A stretch of DNA of 64,000 bases from Caprimulgus europaeus (GCA_907165065.1 OU015524.1:35345295-35409294); one strand, 5' to 3'. Counted from the first letter of the stretch, positions 24,601 through 38,500 are shown. Notes: generated from the letters alone by a model not told the origin. Translations and numbers: made by a program.

Positions 24601-27600
24601 TTCAGATTAAGGAAATTCAATTTGGTGAGACCAGAGTTTAACCTGGAGAATTGTTACATCCTTTTAAAGAACATGAAAAAGAGTCTAACATAATGACAAA
24701 GAATATAAGCAACCTTAGGTCATGTGTCAAGAGCAAAGCAGCCTGCCCAACATGTTTTAGCAAGCATGCAAACATACCCAATTTAAGTCACATTCAATCT
24801 ATTTGGACATATCATGTATGACCTACTAGCCTCTGAGACTGATTTCTACGTTGAAAACCATCAGTCCCTTCAGGTATAGGGAGCAAAATATACTTCAAAA
24901 GGAATGGAAAATCCTTGTTCCTCTTGGAAATCCTGTTCCTGCACACATTTCCCACACTCCAGACTCTGTCGCACAAGCCCACTGCTACTCTGAGCAGAAC
25001 ATCTGTTTCCATAGCAGGGGTTGGAGAGAGGCAGTTTGAGCAAGGAGTTGTCATGGAAGGAGTTGTATATGGAAATCCATCGATATACATAAAATGTAAT
25101 AACAATATGCATTAGCTACTAGTATATTAAGCTTGGTATGACTTTTGTGGTAGTCCAAAGCAGACATACTGCTGAATCACTAATATTAAATTTGTTTTAA
25201 TTATAAGATGATAGGGTTATTTTCTGTTTGCGGGAACTAAATATAAAAAGTATTTGAACAAGAATAGCTCAGGTTTCACTAATTTTGCACATATTATTAT
25301 GCCTGGCAGACTTTTGAGATGTTGAAGCCTTTCCCCCTTGCCTGAGAAACTCCAGATCATTAGTAAAGAGAATATGCATAAATCACAGGTGGGAGAGTAC
25401 AGCGCAGAGAGAGTCAAACCATCTCACATACTTCAGTGTGGTCAGAGGACACTGCAGCAAGGGGAGCAGTTGTTCAGAGAAGTGAGACAGCAGATGGCCA
25501 CCAAAACAACCAGAGTAATTCTCAGGGGTAATTGTATTTTCTGCTGAGCTGTAAACATCAGTCGTGTGGGTATTTCCACACGCCCACACTTTGATCCTGA
25601 CCCCATACACACTTAGATGTGAGCTGAACCTTCTGATAAGACCACTCATGAGTTCAGCTCAGCAAACACCTATGTGTTTGCAGATTTAGTCTTTGTGTCT
25701 GAACTGGACTCACCAAGTATGTTTTGTTGATACTGTCAGTGCTTGCAGCTGATATTCTTCTACGATCATCACAAAAGAAAAGTTCTTCCCTGTCCCCTTG
25801 CCTCTAATCTGGTGGTCAGGTGGTTTTTAGATATGTTATACCACTAAGCAAACCTATTAATTAAAAAGTACTACTGCACTGGCTGTTCACGTTGAACACT
25901 AAAAACACAGAGAAGAGCAAAAATCAGAAAAGCTGAGAACTTGCTTCAGCTTTTTTATTCAAACACTCAGATATAAGACATTGACATTCCTGACTTAAAT
26001 GACAAGGTGTCCTTAACTCTAAAAAAAACAGGACAGAAGGCCAATGTGAAAACATGTCTATCGAATTTAGTGGTGAAATGTGACTATATCACAAATATGT
26101 TAACAGAAAACATTCCGTGCAAGTTGTCTAGAGTACATATACAAATGTTCTTTATCCAGGCTTAGGAATAAAAGAAAAGCACACAAGTACCCCTTCAGTA
26201 CTTTAAAAAGTAGTTTCCTCTCTTTATTCAGGAACATCCTGGGAGTGGCTCTTCTGTATAATGGCATTTTCAACCAGAGAGAGGGGCAGGCAAAACTGTG
26301 GTTACTCTTCAGCTAGATGGTTTGCTCTAGTGCAGAAATATGCCCATTCAGATAACTGTAAGGCTGCCCTGATTATTTCCTCAGAGTAAAGAAAAAGGAT
26401 TTAACAGGAACCTTACAAGGCTATCAGTGACATGAGTATGCACTGAGCTTCTGCAGAGGGAGAGCAATGGCCACGCTGCTACCAAATCTCCTCTACTATG
26501 TAATGAAAAAATTTCCAGGATGAACAATTTTTGTTAGGTATTGGACTTTCTGGAGGTGCAGCAATAGGAAATGCAAGGGCTGAGCATTTCCCTAAGCAAA
26601 GCATGCTGAAATTTAATTCAGGTACTTCATGTCTATGCAGACCTGCCCTGACTGACATGAAAACAATAGGGAGGGATATGAAAAAAAGCTGAGCATGTGT
26701 TTCTTTGAGATTGGCGTATTATAAAAGTGTGGCGGTACACAGGTTGTGTCTTCTTCTCAACCGCAAAACTGGTGTGTAGCCCAGTGGTGTCCCATGACTG
26801 GTGCTGCAGTAACAGATGTTGCAGCTGGAATTCATCAGAAAAGCCATAAAGTGAAGACTGCAATATTCTCGTTTCTACAAGTACACTGTCTGTTTAACAG
26901 TAAGTATCCCTACCAAAATGGGGGAGTGATAAGGATTGAAACAACTGCACCCTTGAGAATCTTGTAATATTGATCAAGTTCCCTTTATTTTGCGGAGAGA
27001 GGATTTAGAAGCCTAATAATGAGTCTTGAATCTCAGTCAAAATGAGCTACAGTAATGAATACTGAAAGCTATAAATAAAGCAGGGTTGTTTACCTTAAAT
27101 TTTGCAGATCCAAATGATGAGTTACCCTCCCTACATTGCAAATGACCTCCTTAATAATCAATGGTATAGAGGCACAAAACTGAGCACTCTCACCACATTT
27201 CTTTGAGACAATTCAGTGACTGCTGTGACGTGTTTTCAGACATATATTACCTGAAGCAGAGCTCAGCGGCACAGTTAGCTAATTTTAACTATGCACTCAT
27301 CACTAGTTCCCTTTTATACTACACAATTCCCAGGGATACCTGAGAATCAGTGGCACAAGAGGCACATATAGCAACCTCCAGCTCATGCAGAACCCTATGG
27401 CTTTACGTCAATCTTCTGCACCAATCCTGGCACAGCAGTTGTGCCAGACATAGCAAAGAAGAAGGTACAGCAGGAACAGTATGAGCTCCTATTTTCTAGT
27501 GGATCTGGAGTTTAACTTGGGTTCAAAGCATGGTCCTTCAACAGATTTTTTAACCTAACTGGGCAGCTTGCTTAACAGAGAACATTCATCATAAACATAA

Positions 27601-27724
27601 AATACATCTGGAAATGAGTACACCGTGGCATGGTCTTACCCAAAATGAAGAATTCCTACAATTCTGGAAAAAAAAAGAGTTATTTGGGGATCAGAATAAA
27701 AAAATGAGATTGGCCTAGTTATTA

Positions 27725-27960
27725 TCCCTGCCCCCCACAAATGATGGAGACCCAGACAGGCCTGAGGGCCCCCATGGCAGCCAAGGTCCCCAGAAGACTA
27801 GGGGCTCCTGAGCACAAAGCCATGCACCTCAGGGCCCCATAGGCCTGCGGCACTGATGGCATCGCGTGCCCTCTGCATGGGAGGGCTGCAGTGCAAACGC
27901 AGCCTGACAGCACCCCAGCTCTTGGTTCAAAGGCAGTCTACCCTCGGAGAGGCGAACAGG
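27725..27960. other. GC-rich block in the RASGRP3 5' region
   Basis: About 235 bp of GC-rich, C-rich sequence stands out from AT-rich surroundings. It contains only a few CpGs and no recognised repeat or domain. It could be an unclassified repeat, an alternative promoter or nothing functional. Confidence 0.35.
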
Positions 27961-30899
27961 CAGGAAGCCAGGCAGACTTCTGGTTTTGTGAACAATTCAA
28001 ACTGATTGACATTTTCCTATAAAATTTCCAGTTAACCGGCAAAGCCATAAACTATGTTTAAAACAAAAACAAAAATCTTCAGGGAGAAATAAAGTTTATC
28101 TTTCTTAGGTGAGAAGTCTTTGAATATGGATCATTCTCCCCGTCTTTAAAGAAGGGACCACATTATCCACTAAACTTGCCAGAGTTCACCCTTGATCCTG
28201 TTCTGAAATTCAGGCTTTTTGACTTGATACACACTTTCCTCAACAGGAACCCCCTGCTCTATACCTCTGCCCCTCTTTAACCTTCCCCAGAGCACCTGGC
28301 ATCCCTCAGTCTTATCACATATCAAGCTCCATCAACCATTCATTTGTTCCCATTTCTGCTAAATCTTCCTCCAAAAAACCAAATTCATCTCTATGTGAAT
28401 AGTTAATCAAAAGTTCCTTTATATATATCCAATACTCCATTTCTTGTGTTTTAAAGCAAAACTTGAGATTGTAACAGTAGCAAATTATCAGATGGGGAAA
28501 TCAATCATTCATGAAGCAAAAACATCAAAAATGCAAGTATCAAAAAATAAATTGAATTATAAACTTGGAGATGTTTAGGAGACTTTCTCCCTGTTTTTAG
28601 GGAGGATTTTTCCAGTCTTCACAGTCTAATTATGCATTATTATCCAGAATTACACATTTATATCTTAATCAATGCATCATCATTGACTTCCTGTATTTCT
28701 CTGCTTCTACCTTTTTCTTTCCAAAAAAATCTTTTAATTCACCCCCAAAAAGTAAGCAGTCATGAGCAACTTTCTTCAGATCGATCCCACTATTTTGACA
28801 GTGTACCTATGTCAGTGTTTCATAATTCCTAAGCCAAATACTGAAATTGCTCTATACTCAAGTTGCATCATTACCTATTGACTAGCTCTATAGAGAAAGG
28901 AAAATATGTTCATCATCAACAACCTCTTCACACCATCATTTGAGTAAATAAGCACCATTTTCCCTCCCCAGCTAGCATGAGGACAAAACACCGTACCTGT
29001 CTTGTTCCCGCAAGAGCAAAAGCAACACTACTGTTAATCACAGGTCAGAAAAATATAGACATTCTGAGCATGAATGACTGCTTATCAATGAAGTGACGAA
29101 AATACGCCTCACCCTTAAGTGTTTTTACGAAAGGTCTAAGATGAAAATAGGAAAGCAGTGGCAGTTAAGGAAAAAAAATCAAAAACAACAACAGGGAAAA
29201 TCACTTACTGTACTTGGTTCTGCAGAGGTATTCAACACAAACATCACCCTTCCTTGTCCAGCTGCCAAGTGCTAAAGCATGAAATGAGCAGCTGTTTCCT
29301 TCAAGCTGGAGCTGTGTGTCTTAACTAGTCACATGCCCCTCCTGATAAATCTCACTGCCGTGCCAGGAGGTCAGAATCTGAAGATCATTATTCCCCTTAT
29401 TAGAAAATCCTTTTCATAACAGCAGCCTTTGCTAAAGCATTTGACTGGAACGTGGCACTATGTGCTCCATAACTTCTTTTTAAAAAAAATAATATTTTTT
29501 TTTAGTGAGTAACACCAAACAGTAGATAAGCCTTAATCGACAGTAGGGGCAGCACAAATGGAAAGTTAAACACTTCTCTGCTGATCACTTCTGACTGCAT
29601 AATTTGTTGTGCTTAAGTTTAGGAATATAAACCATCAGAAACAGGACAACTTGAAATTCTGTAGAGTTCATAGCATCTTTAAGACCAGGCCACTCCACAG
29701 ATCATGTCAAATATGTGAACAATCCTACTTTTGGAGATTAGTTGGACTTAAGGGGCAACATCACAACCTTTTCTGTTGGGATAATATAGCGATGAGTGCC
29801 TTATTAATGCTGGAGATAATTTTAATTTTGGTATCTAGCATTTTTACAGCATGGATTATGGGGCTGCATTGTGCCAGACATTGTCTAGTCAGATTGTGAT
29901 AGCCCTTTTGAGGTGGGGACTGTCAATCTAAATAGAGAGAGCAAAATGAGAAACAAAAACGTCCTTATCCCCATGTTCCCCAGATGTAGGACAAATGAAG
30001 GGGAAACACTGGAGTCAAGAAATGAACAGATTCTGATGGAATTTTCCAGGGTGATATGTAGCCACACGTTACTGAAGTTCAACTGAGACTCTGTGCCTAA
30101 GCTTGCTCACATATTTAAAGATATTTTTCTGTTTAGGGACAAAGGCATACTGTCAATGGGATTTTGAGTGTGAGATGCAAAATATCATTTTCCGAAATGC
30201 TTAATTCCTATTCCACCTGTAGGATATACTGTGCTGAAACTCTGCTGGTACTTTAAATTGAAAAGACTGACAGGACACAGGCGATTGCCATACCTCCATA
30301 TAAGATGGGATAGTGGCATTTTATTGTTTGGTAAGCAATCCAGATCTTGCAAGACTGCTCAGTCTTATTGGATTATAAAGGGCATTAAACGGTATTTCTC
30401 TGAAACACAACCTGCACTAATACTATTGCAACTGAGATTTGAACAAGTTCAAGGAATTCTCAGAGCCAGACAGCTGCCTGTTGTTAAAATCATTAAATTA
30501 TAACAGCATATCTAGCTGGCACATTTGTCAGAAACCAATGAAAGCTCTGAATCACTGAAGACAAGAGCTGCAGCAAAAAAGGGTAACTCAGGTTGCTTCG
30601 TTTGACCTTGGCCAACTCTTCATATTATATAAACTCGCACATGGTTACAAAACCACGCAGCCATCAGCGCTGCCAGCACAGCCCGAAGCGGGGAAGAAGC
30701 CCTCGTGCTAATTACGCCCTTGTGGGTCTCTCATTTTCTCCGTATCACAGCAAAACTGCGGGGTTTCCTTGACAAGTTTTCATGGAAAAAACCTCCCACA
30801 TTACATGGACTCTCATAACCCAGCTAGACACGGGAGTACCCAGCCTCCCAGAGGACTTTGTCACTACTCAGGGAGGCGAAGGTGCCCCAAGCACCCATG

Positions 30900-31475
30900 G
30901 TCAGACGCCCAGTGAGAAGCCCCCCGCCGGCACCCCAAACCCCCGACCCTTCCCTGGTGACGCGGCAGGGTTTGGTGCCCTGTTTGTCCTCGTCTGCCTC
31001 TGCGCCCAGCCCTAGTAACGTCTGTAAACAACAAATAAGCCAGAAGGAAGCATCAGTTGAAAGTCCCTGACTCAGTTTATGGCCGGGGAGGCTCGCTCCT
31101 GGTTTTCCGCGGCAGGACGCACCCAGCGCAGCAGCCTCCCTCTCCTTGCCGGCGGCGGGGCAAAGCTCCACCAGCCTTGAGGACCTTTAAGACCCTCAGA
31201 GAGAGCTCCGCGACCCCCTCCGCGGCCGCGCTTCTAAGAGGCTTCGCCCTTTTGGCCAATCGTTTCACTGGGCACAACCGCACCAGGCGGGAAAAGGGCA
31301 CCCGGCGCCGGCAGGGCCCGAGAGGCGCCGCGGGGAGGCCCTGCAGCAGCCCCCAGCGGCCTGAGGTACCCGGTGCAGCCGCCTCAGACCCCTCACCTCG
31401 GAGGCCCGGTGCTTGAAACGCTTGAACGCGGTGTAATGCCGGGCCTCCGTTCTGCATTGGTGAAGGGGGTAAGTA
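30900..31475 (-). promoter_or_regulatory. RASGRP3: CpG island, likely RASGRP3 promoter
   Basis: CpG pairs are sparse in the window but dense here (about 45 in 575 bp, including a GCGGCCGC site near 31222). A CCAAT box lies at 31256-31260, an E2F-like GGCGGGAAAA at 31286-31295, an AP-1 consensus TGACTCA at 31068-31074, and a forkhead-like GTAAACA just upstream of that. The island lies 20 kb upstream of the RASGRP3 ATG and 27 kb beyond the LTBP1 3' end, so RASGRP3 is the obvious client. A minus-strand donor-like GAG|GTGAGG (donor at 31396-31391) could end a first non-coding exon. The transcription start cannot be placed from sequence. Confidence 0.65.
30920..30949 (-). promoter_or_regulatory. 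G-quadruplex motif in the CpG island
   Basis: On the minus strand four G tracts (3, 5, 4 and 6 G) are separated by loops of 2, 3 and 7 bases, which fits the canonical quadruplex pattern. It lies on the RASGRP3 sense strand at the downstream edge of the CpG island. Confidence 0.5.
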
Positions 31476-32436
31476 CGTGCAGTGCAAGGAGGAATGCAGG
31501 AACAAATGGTTGCTGCAGATATGCAGCACCATTTTGTCCCAGGGTGCAGTCAGGCTTGGCAATGTGTCACCAAGTTGCTCCTCTTGACCATCATGGGAGG
31601 CTGTGCTGAGGAGGCGTCCCCAGGCTTTCCTGGGAGCTTTCATCAGGTCTCTAAAGAGAGTTTCCCAGTGCACGGGGCTCTGTGACCCTGGAGCCTTCTG
31701 AGCTGCTGAGGAGGCTTTAAAAGAGGGGTAGGGACGATTGTAAAAACAATGAGTTTAAAAGTGAGAAATAAGCCTATGAGGAATGAGTTAAGTTTAATAT
31801 AGTGGCAGGATGATAATTTCAAAGAGGGAGTGAGAGCTGCCCCAGCAGAACTGAGTGGGAAGCTCCTGCAGACCCCGGCCGGGGATGGCTGCCCAGAGAG
31901 CTGTGTGTGAAATGGCAGGGGCAGGCCGCGCTCGAGGAGAGGAGACAGCGCTCACTGTGCTTCGGGGCACGGCCCACTGGCCAAATGAGTTCTCTTTGAT
32001 AAATGCCATTTCATTTTCCCCAAAAGGCATTTTCATTTTCATTTGAGATCAAGGGTAATGGAACTTTATATGGAGCTTTAAAATCAATCCTGAATTTCTT
32101 TACAAAGTTTATTACAAAATTTCTCCCTGCCGATACTGAAGAAAACGTGACTGAAATGTGTTTCACAATAGTCTACAGTCCACAAATGCCATTAGTATTA
32201 CTTTGTCCATTTCTCTGATTATGCAATATCAATCACACTCTTACATTTATCAAGACCCTTTGGTAGCATTGATTAAATACTGGTAGTGCCTGGGCCATTT
32301 GAAATAGCACACAGAACAGAATGATCACTCTGCACTGAATAGCTGTCTAGTTTTATCTGGTAGTCATGGTCCACATAGGAAAACAATTTTATGATAATGA
32401 CTGAATGGCAATATTCAGTGTGTCCCTAATCATGGC

Positions 32437-32505
32437 AGGGGAGTTGGAACTAGATGATCTTTAAGGTCCCTCCCAAACCAGACCATTCTGGGATTCTATT
32501 CCACA
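32437..32505 (+). mobile_element. CR1 LINE 3' tail (short)
   Basis: The stretch GGAGTTGGAACTAGATGATC, TTTAAGGTCCCTCCCAAACC, then CATTCTGGGATTCTAT is the last 65-70 bases of a CR1 in plus orientation. It is of a different subfamily (TTTAAGGTCCC type) from the copies at 12.6 and 15.5 kb. Confidence 0.8.
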
Positions 32506-35500
32506 AACAACTTGGGACAGATTTAAGTCATCACGAAACAGAACAGCCAAAAATTTGGGTATAATTCTTGTAAAGAAAAATCTCAAAAATTTGTGGAGGA
32601 GAGTTTCTTTTTTTCCCTTTTTTTGAAGAAATACCAACATACAAAACAGATAAGGTAGCTAATGCAGACACAATGGATATAATGCTGTGTTCTTATATCT
32701 ATCAGATGGCATCTTCTGTACAAGAAAAGCTTTGTTGCTTGTTACACAACAGTATATTAGCTTCTCTTTCTGTTGAGAAAACGACTCAAGACTGGATTGA
32801 AAAAGATTCATTTTTCTCTGTGGACATTGATGTCTCAAATGAAAACTAAGACATGAACATAGATATCTCAGACATGCTATGAGAAATACTGAACAGGAAC
32901 AACAAAAAATTAGTAGTTAGGACTGAATTGTGATAGGGATGGGTGCATTTAAGGTTAAAATTTTAATGTCAAGTAGTCTGGGTAGCTTTTCGAAAAGTCA
33001 CAAAGAACTAAAGGATGGAACAGTTGCCCATTTTGGTTCAGTTTGAAATCTATAAAAGCAAGAAAGTTGCTTGCTTTTATTGATGCTGGATAAATAGATC
33101 CAGAGTGTCTCCTTACTGTAGGAGAGGCTTTATTTCATGGCTTGTTTATAACTATTGTTTCTCTTATCTTTTTAGACATATTTGGCTATGTCTTGCTTGT
33201 GTGTAATTTACTTAACTGTAAGTGTATTAATTTATAAATTGATCACTGATAAAGAACTTAGCATCAGTGCTTTGATACTGTGCAAAATTTTGGAATACAG
33301 AGTTATTTTCTGAATATGGCAGTTCTGGACAACTGTTTTGTGGGTTGACTGAAACTGTCTTTTTCTGTTAATGGGCTCTTCTGGAGTTTATGTAACTGGG
33401 GGAAAGACTCTCAGTGGACATAAGTGTCAGGTTATACTAACTGCAAGTCTGTGTTACTACATTTGTTTCCTAAATGATTGCACTATGATGTGACTGCGAC
33501 CTTTTAGAATATGTGGAATCCATAACTAATAAACAGTGCCTGGTTTGCTGGTCTACCTCACTGCCTCAGATACTATATAGCCTTCACTATCAGCAGAAGT
33601 GAATGAAAGCAGACTGTGGAAGCCTTCACTAGACAGGATGTTTTATAAATACCTAAGTGCGATTAAAATATTTGCTATAAATAGTCCAACAGCTCTTACA
33701 CCAAGCTACCAGCTAAAGGGCATCTGAAGGACATAATGGAAAAGAAATTTTGCTGAAAATATTGCATATAAGTCTCTCAACCTTACATTACTTTAAATCA
33801 GTTTTAAACATCTATAGGCTATATTATATCCCTTGAAATCTAAGTCAGTTCTGACTTCTTCAACATTATGCTCTAGAGGGCACAGGAGTACTGCAAATGC
33901 ACTGTGTACCTCCCCTTTCATACCCAGGGGTGCACCCAATAGGCATGTTTTGGCTAAGAAAGCAAGAGCTGAGGAGGTAAGGTATCAAGTTAGGTCATCC
34001 TTAGGCATGCCCTTTGAAATCAGTCCTTTCTTTATACCAGCAATTATATGTCATAGGTGGAGCCTATAGCAGTGCCTAGATTTAAGATTGCTGGTGGCTT
34101 TCCATTGAAAAAAATGCTTTTGAGTGAATTTATGTATATGAGAATATAGTAATTTAAACTGAAATTTGAGATACTGTGTACCTGCCTGAAATTTGTTCCT
34201 GAATTAGGCTAAAATACCTGATCGTTCCATTCTCAGAAATAGTGGAGGGACATAATTGTTGTGCTCTGTTAAACATTTCTTTGAAGTGTGGCATTGAAAA
34301 ACAATAATGCTTCTAGGCTCTGAAGTGCAGACCTGTCTTTTGACAGATCAGTTGCATCACAGGAGGCAACGGGGGATTTTTTTTGTTGACCTAGTACACA
34401 TTAATCCCAGTTGTAAGCTTCTGACTTAATGTTTTCACTTGCTCAGTAGAGATTTGGGTGTTTGTTACTGTGGCTGCTGAATTCTCTGGGATTAACCACT
34501 CTACCAATGATCCATGCACTCAGTGCTTCCCATGCCATGTTCCAGAGGGGCTCCTACCCGTCCTCCTGGCCATCTTTCCACCATTTGTGGCTGTTTATTT
34601 TTCTCCTATGGACTTGATCTGCCTATTGGAAAACCCAGAAGCAGTATGCCTGGAATGGAGGGGAATATGGAGAAGGCCTTAGTGGAGTGAGGAGGAGGGA
34701 AGTGCAGTAAAGGTGCTAAGGTTGTCCAGCTGTGAAGCACAGATGTATAAGAGTAAAGGAGCGATGATCCAGGAGACAGACATGGGAGGAGGAAGGTTTG
34801 ACAATAAGGGTGAATTGTGTAAGAGTGGTGGCTTCCCTCTTTCCTCTTGATGTCCAGCTTAGAATCTGTGCTCTGGTTTGTGGAAATGCTGTGCACTCAC
34901 AGATGTAAGTTAATGGTAATTGTGCCTTAACTCATGTAGTATTTTCTCTGAATAAGTAGAGGGAGATGCTACATTTTAAGGATTACAAATCTGGCATGAA
35001 AAATAGGGGATAGTCGTAATATTTCTGTACCTTTGGTGCTCAGATTTAGAAAGGGGATGACAATGACTAATGGGGTGAATGAAAAACTCAAAGAGAACCC
35101 AAACCTACTGAAACAAAAACCAAATACACAAAACCAACTCTCCTGCTCCCGTATTCCCTCCCTCCCAAAGCCCACAGTATTCACAGAGAAGCTAGCAATT
35201 TATAGTTTCTTCCTTATATTAACGCATGTAAGAAGTTTTAATTATTAAAATAATTGCTATTATTGTAAGAGTACAATGTTTTTTATTTCTAGTTAATTTT
35301 ACTTGTTTTTGTTTCACAGAGATAGGTCATAATTCTTATTTTTGTGTTTGTCGTTGCCAGACATTTTTGTAAATGGAAATGTTTTGTTGAAATCCTGCAG
35401 TGTAAATTGAGCACTAACTGGCTGTTGCAGTGAAGAAGCTGTGGTGGAAAAGGAGTTTTTAAAAAAGTAATATTAACACCTTCATCTCATTAAGATACTC

Positions 35501-38500
35501 TGTATTATTTAATTACTTAAGGTAATGTGTAGGTGAGCCAATAAATTTGTCTTTTATCCAGTATATTGTCTTCAAAAATGGAATTGCATCAAAAACATCT
35601 CTGGATGTTCAGTCAAGGTGCTTGGGTAGACCAGGATGAGGAATTCCTTACATCTTGCAAAGCACAAAGTGACCAACAGTATGCAGCTTGAGGTATTCAA
35701 GTTTCAGGTTTCTCAGTGCTTTCAGCAACTTTTTCTTGTTTAGTGGATTCTTGGTTGTTTGATGACAAGATTGCACGCTGCTGCTGAGTTTATCTACAAA
35801 GCTTCTCATTCAGTACTGTGACTTCCATTTTTACAAAAGCAGTTGGAGTTCATGAAATAGTTGATCCAAAGCAAATGATAAACGTGTATGGATTTGTCAC
35901 ATTGTCAGTTATTGAACTGGAATCTGTTTCTTTTAGAAACAAGTGAGAAATTATCTCTTTTAATCCTTGGAGTGCAGAGATGGGCTGACAAATGTACACT
36001 GCGAACGATAACAGGTAGTGGCATTGCCTCTGCTAAGGGATAGAGTGAAATTGTGCTATGCAGTCAAAGCAGGCGATAAGGGTCTCTCCTGTAGCAATGT
36101 CAGTATGTTCATGATTGTTTAAAAAACCCAACAAAACAAAGCAACAAAAGCTCTTTACTGTCTATTACCAACTAAACTGAATAGTTATGTTCCACAGGGT
36201 GGATATGCTTATTTCAGAAACAGAGCTTGAAGAGTGTGTTCCTATAATTCTAGACCTAGATGCAGTAGCACCTAAGCACAAACCAAATCTGTCATAAAGA
36301 ATGTTTTTTCCAATACTATCTTGGTTGTTCTGAAGTTGAAGATTTTTAAACAGACTTGAGCATTTAGAAGTGATTTGTTCTCTAAGTTTCTCCAGCCATC
36401 CCAGAGAATGATGTGCTGAACAAGGATAGAGCATTGCTGCAGTGTTGAGTGTACAGCCACTCTCAGTTTTTGTTGTCTTTTCTGCATCTGGTAAGTTTGA
36501 GGTAATCAGTAGTTCCTTTACCATGTAAAAATCTTCAACAAGTATGCTTGTTTCCACGACTGATCCAAATGAGTACAAGTGAACAGGAGTATGACATCAC
36601 TGCTTTTTTCAGAGCTCTTCATTACATCCTCCCTTAGACATGACGTGGAATGACAGTTGCACAAAAAATTTTCAAGTCAGTGAACATATGTTTTATAATG
36701 CTTTCATTTCTGTTCTACAGGAAGTACCCAGCTTTCTGGGACTTTTGTAATTTACTTGTCTCTCCTATTGTAATTTCGGCTACTTTCAGCTTGGTCTTGT
36801 GTAAATAACCTCTGAGTATGCTTTTCACTCAACATGTACATCAGAGATAATGTTATTCTGCCAATTTTGCAATATAAAATATTTATTCTGTTTTGTTAAT
36901 TTTTATATACATGTTGCCACCACTGATGTCACAGTGGTTCTTGGTTTGGTAAGTCAGTCTCTTCTCAGTGAGGCAGCACGAGCTGGTACTGAGTATCTGA
37001 GTATCAACCTGAAGCAATACATCCCATCTTGTGGCTTGACATAGTCCATTTGCACTGACTGTACAAGAGTGGAAACAATGGAGTCTAGTAACAGACCCAG
37101 AAAAGAGCAAAAAACCAAGCCTGTTTCCTTCCTCTCCCGAGAAAAAAGCAGGACTTTTTTGGTTTTTTTAACAGTTTCTGTCAAAATATTAAAAAATAAT
37201 GCACCACTCCCTTGTAAACAATAGCACTTTAAACTCGTGGTTGCACTGTAAAATGAGGCATGGATCACAAATGCCTCAGCTGGTAGAATTGGCAGGCAGG
37301 ATCTCCAGTAAGTCCAACACATGGCATATTTATCAGTCAGACAGCAATCTGTCTGAAATCTGATGCATTGCATGCAAACAGCTCGGGGTTCATGCTTCCA
37401 AACTTACTGTGAGATGGGTGAATTTGGATCCATCTGTGCCTTCAATGTACTCTTATGAAGTGCCCAGTGTGAAGATGAGAGAGAGGCTATTGCTTCCATG
37501 CTCATTAGTTGTGAGGAGATGTGCTCATTATAGTCACAGCACTTAATATTTTTGTACGCCAGAGCCCTCTGGGGCCAAGGTCTCTGTATATGTAACTACT
37601 GGATTTATGACATTTGTTTGAATTGGGGCCTTTCTTTGTTGCTAATGTTCCAATTTCATGTCTCTTAATGGTATGAGGACAAGCAGCTTGGAAGAATCCA
37701 GCATTAGTCCAATCCTCTCCCTTACTCTTCCCATTTCTGAAATTGTAAAGAATACTTTGTAGTTCAGTTGGGATTGAATGCTATGTCAGTTTTCCCTTAC
37801 CCTTTAGTAATGAGCTAGCTGATCTTTGAAGGTTTATCTTTGTCTCCAGCCTCCCAAGACAATTGTGGTATGGTAATAGTGCAAAATAACAATGAAACAC
37901 TGTGTTGGAAAAATAAGGTATGTTAGGGTATAAAGGATTCTAAGAACGCTGAGCTGTCTAAACAGAGGTGTTGGTACACATTAATTTTTGTTCTCTCTAA
38001 CTAAAGTGACCTGCAGCTTTGTGATGTCAACTATAATGAATTAATTAGTGGGACAATGCCAGACCTGTTAGCTTGGCAGAACATTAAATTCCACCCTCCC
38101 AAACTGAGTTATTGTGCGTATGGTTGGATCACGTTGGTAGAGCAGACTGCTCACAATGCTGCGTGTCACAGCATAACTGCTCTGGTTGCTTACTGCGTTT
38201 GTGCTATCCAGAACAAGCAGTGTCACTTCTTTGCACACTGGCAACAGACTGGCCAATTTGCATGTTCATATTCCTGAAGGTGTGTGGCCCTGCACTGTGG
38301 AACTGTTCCAGCAGGGCTCTGTTTTGTGTTGTGCAGTTGCTTGAGTTCACACGGTCTGTTTGGGGACCGCTGCGATAAACTGGTCAGCAACCAAACAGGT
38401 GGCTGAGACTGGTAATTTCAGAGATTATATCCTGTGCAGAAATGAGAGCAGATTGGTGAAATGATATTACAGAAGAGGTGAAGGCTGAAACATGGTAGTG

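Larger units (their letters stand above)
10603..30899 (-). other. RASGRP3: RASGRP3 5' leader introns (inferred)
   Basis: About 20 kb separate the RASGRP3 start codon from the CpG island. In other vertebrates RASGRP3 has non-coding first exons far upstream, so this stretch is probably leader introns. No leader exon could be identified. It holds two CR1 copies (12612-13601, 15482-15816), an ERV LTR piece (18102-18640), a TA-rich patch near 14975-15030 and a GC-rich block near 27725-27960. No other gene was recognised. Confidence 0.5.

Noticed and set aside
29870-29960. Possible old LINE/SINE tail (AGATTGTGA...GGGGACTGTC-like)
   Set aside because: It resembles a common GATTGTGAGCTCxxxGGGCAGGGACTGTC repeat motif, but the match is too short and degraded to support a call.
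31077-31673. 198-codon minus-strand open frame across the CpG island
   Set aside because: The length is explained by few stop codons in GC-rich sequence. The protein is rich in Ala, Gly, Arg and Pro, has no recognisable domain, and splice-like signals interrupt it on both strands.
36165-37373. Two minus-strand open frames of 137 and 139 codons
   Set aside because: Neither shows a domain, conserved motif or splice-consistent neighbour. Overlapping frames in other phases look equally plausible.
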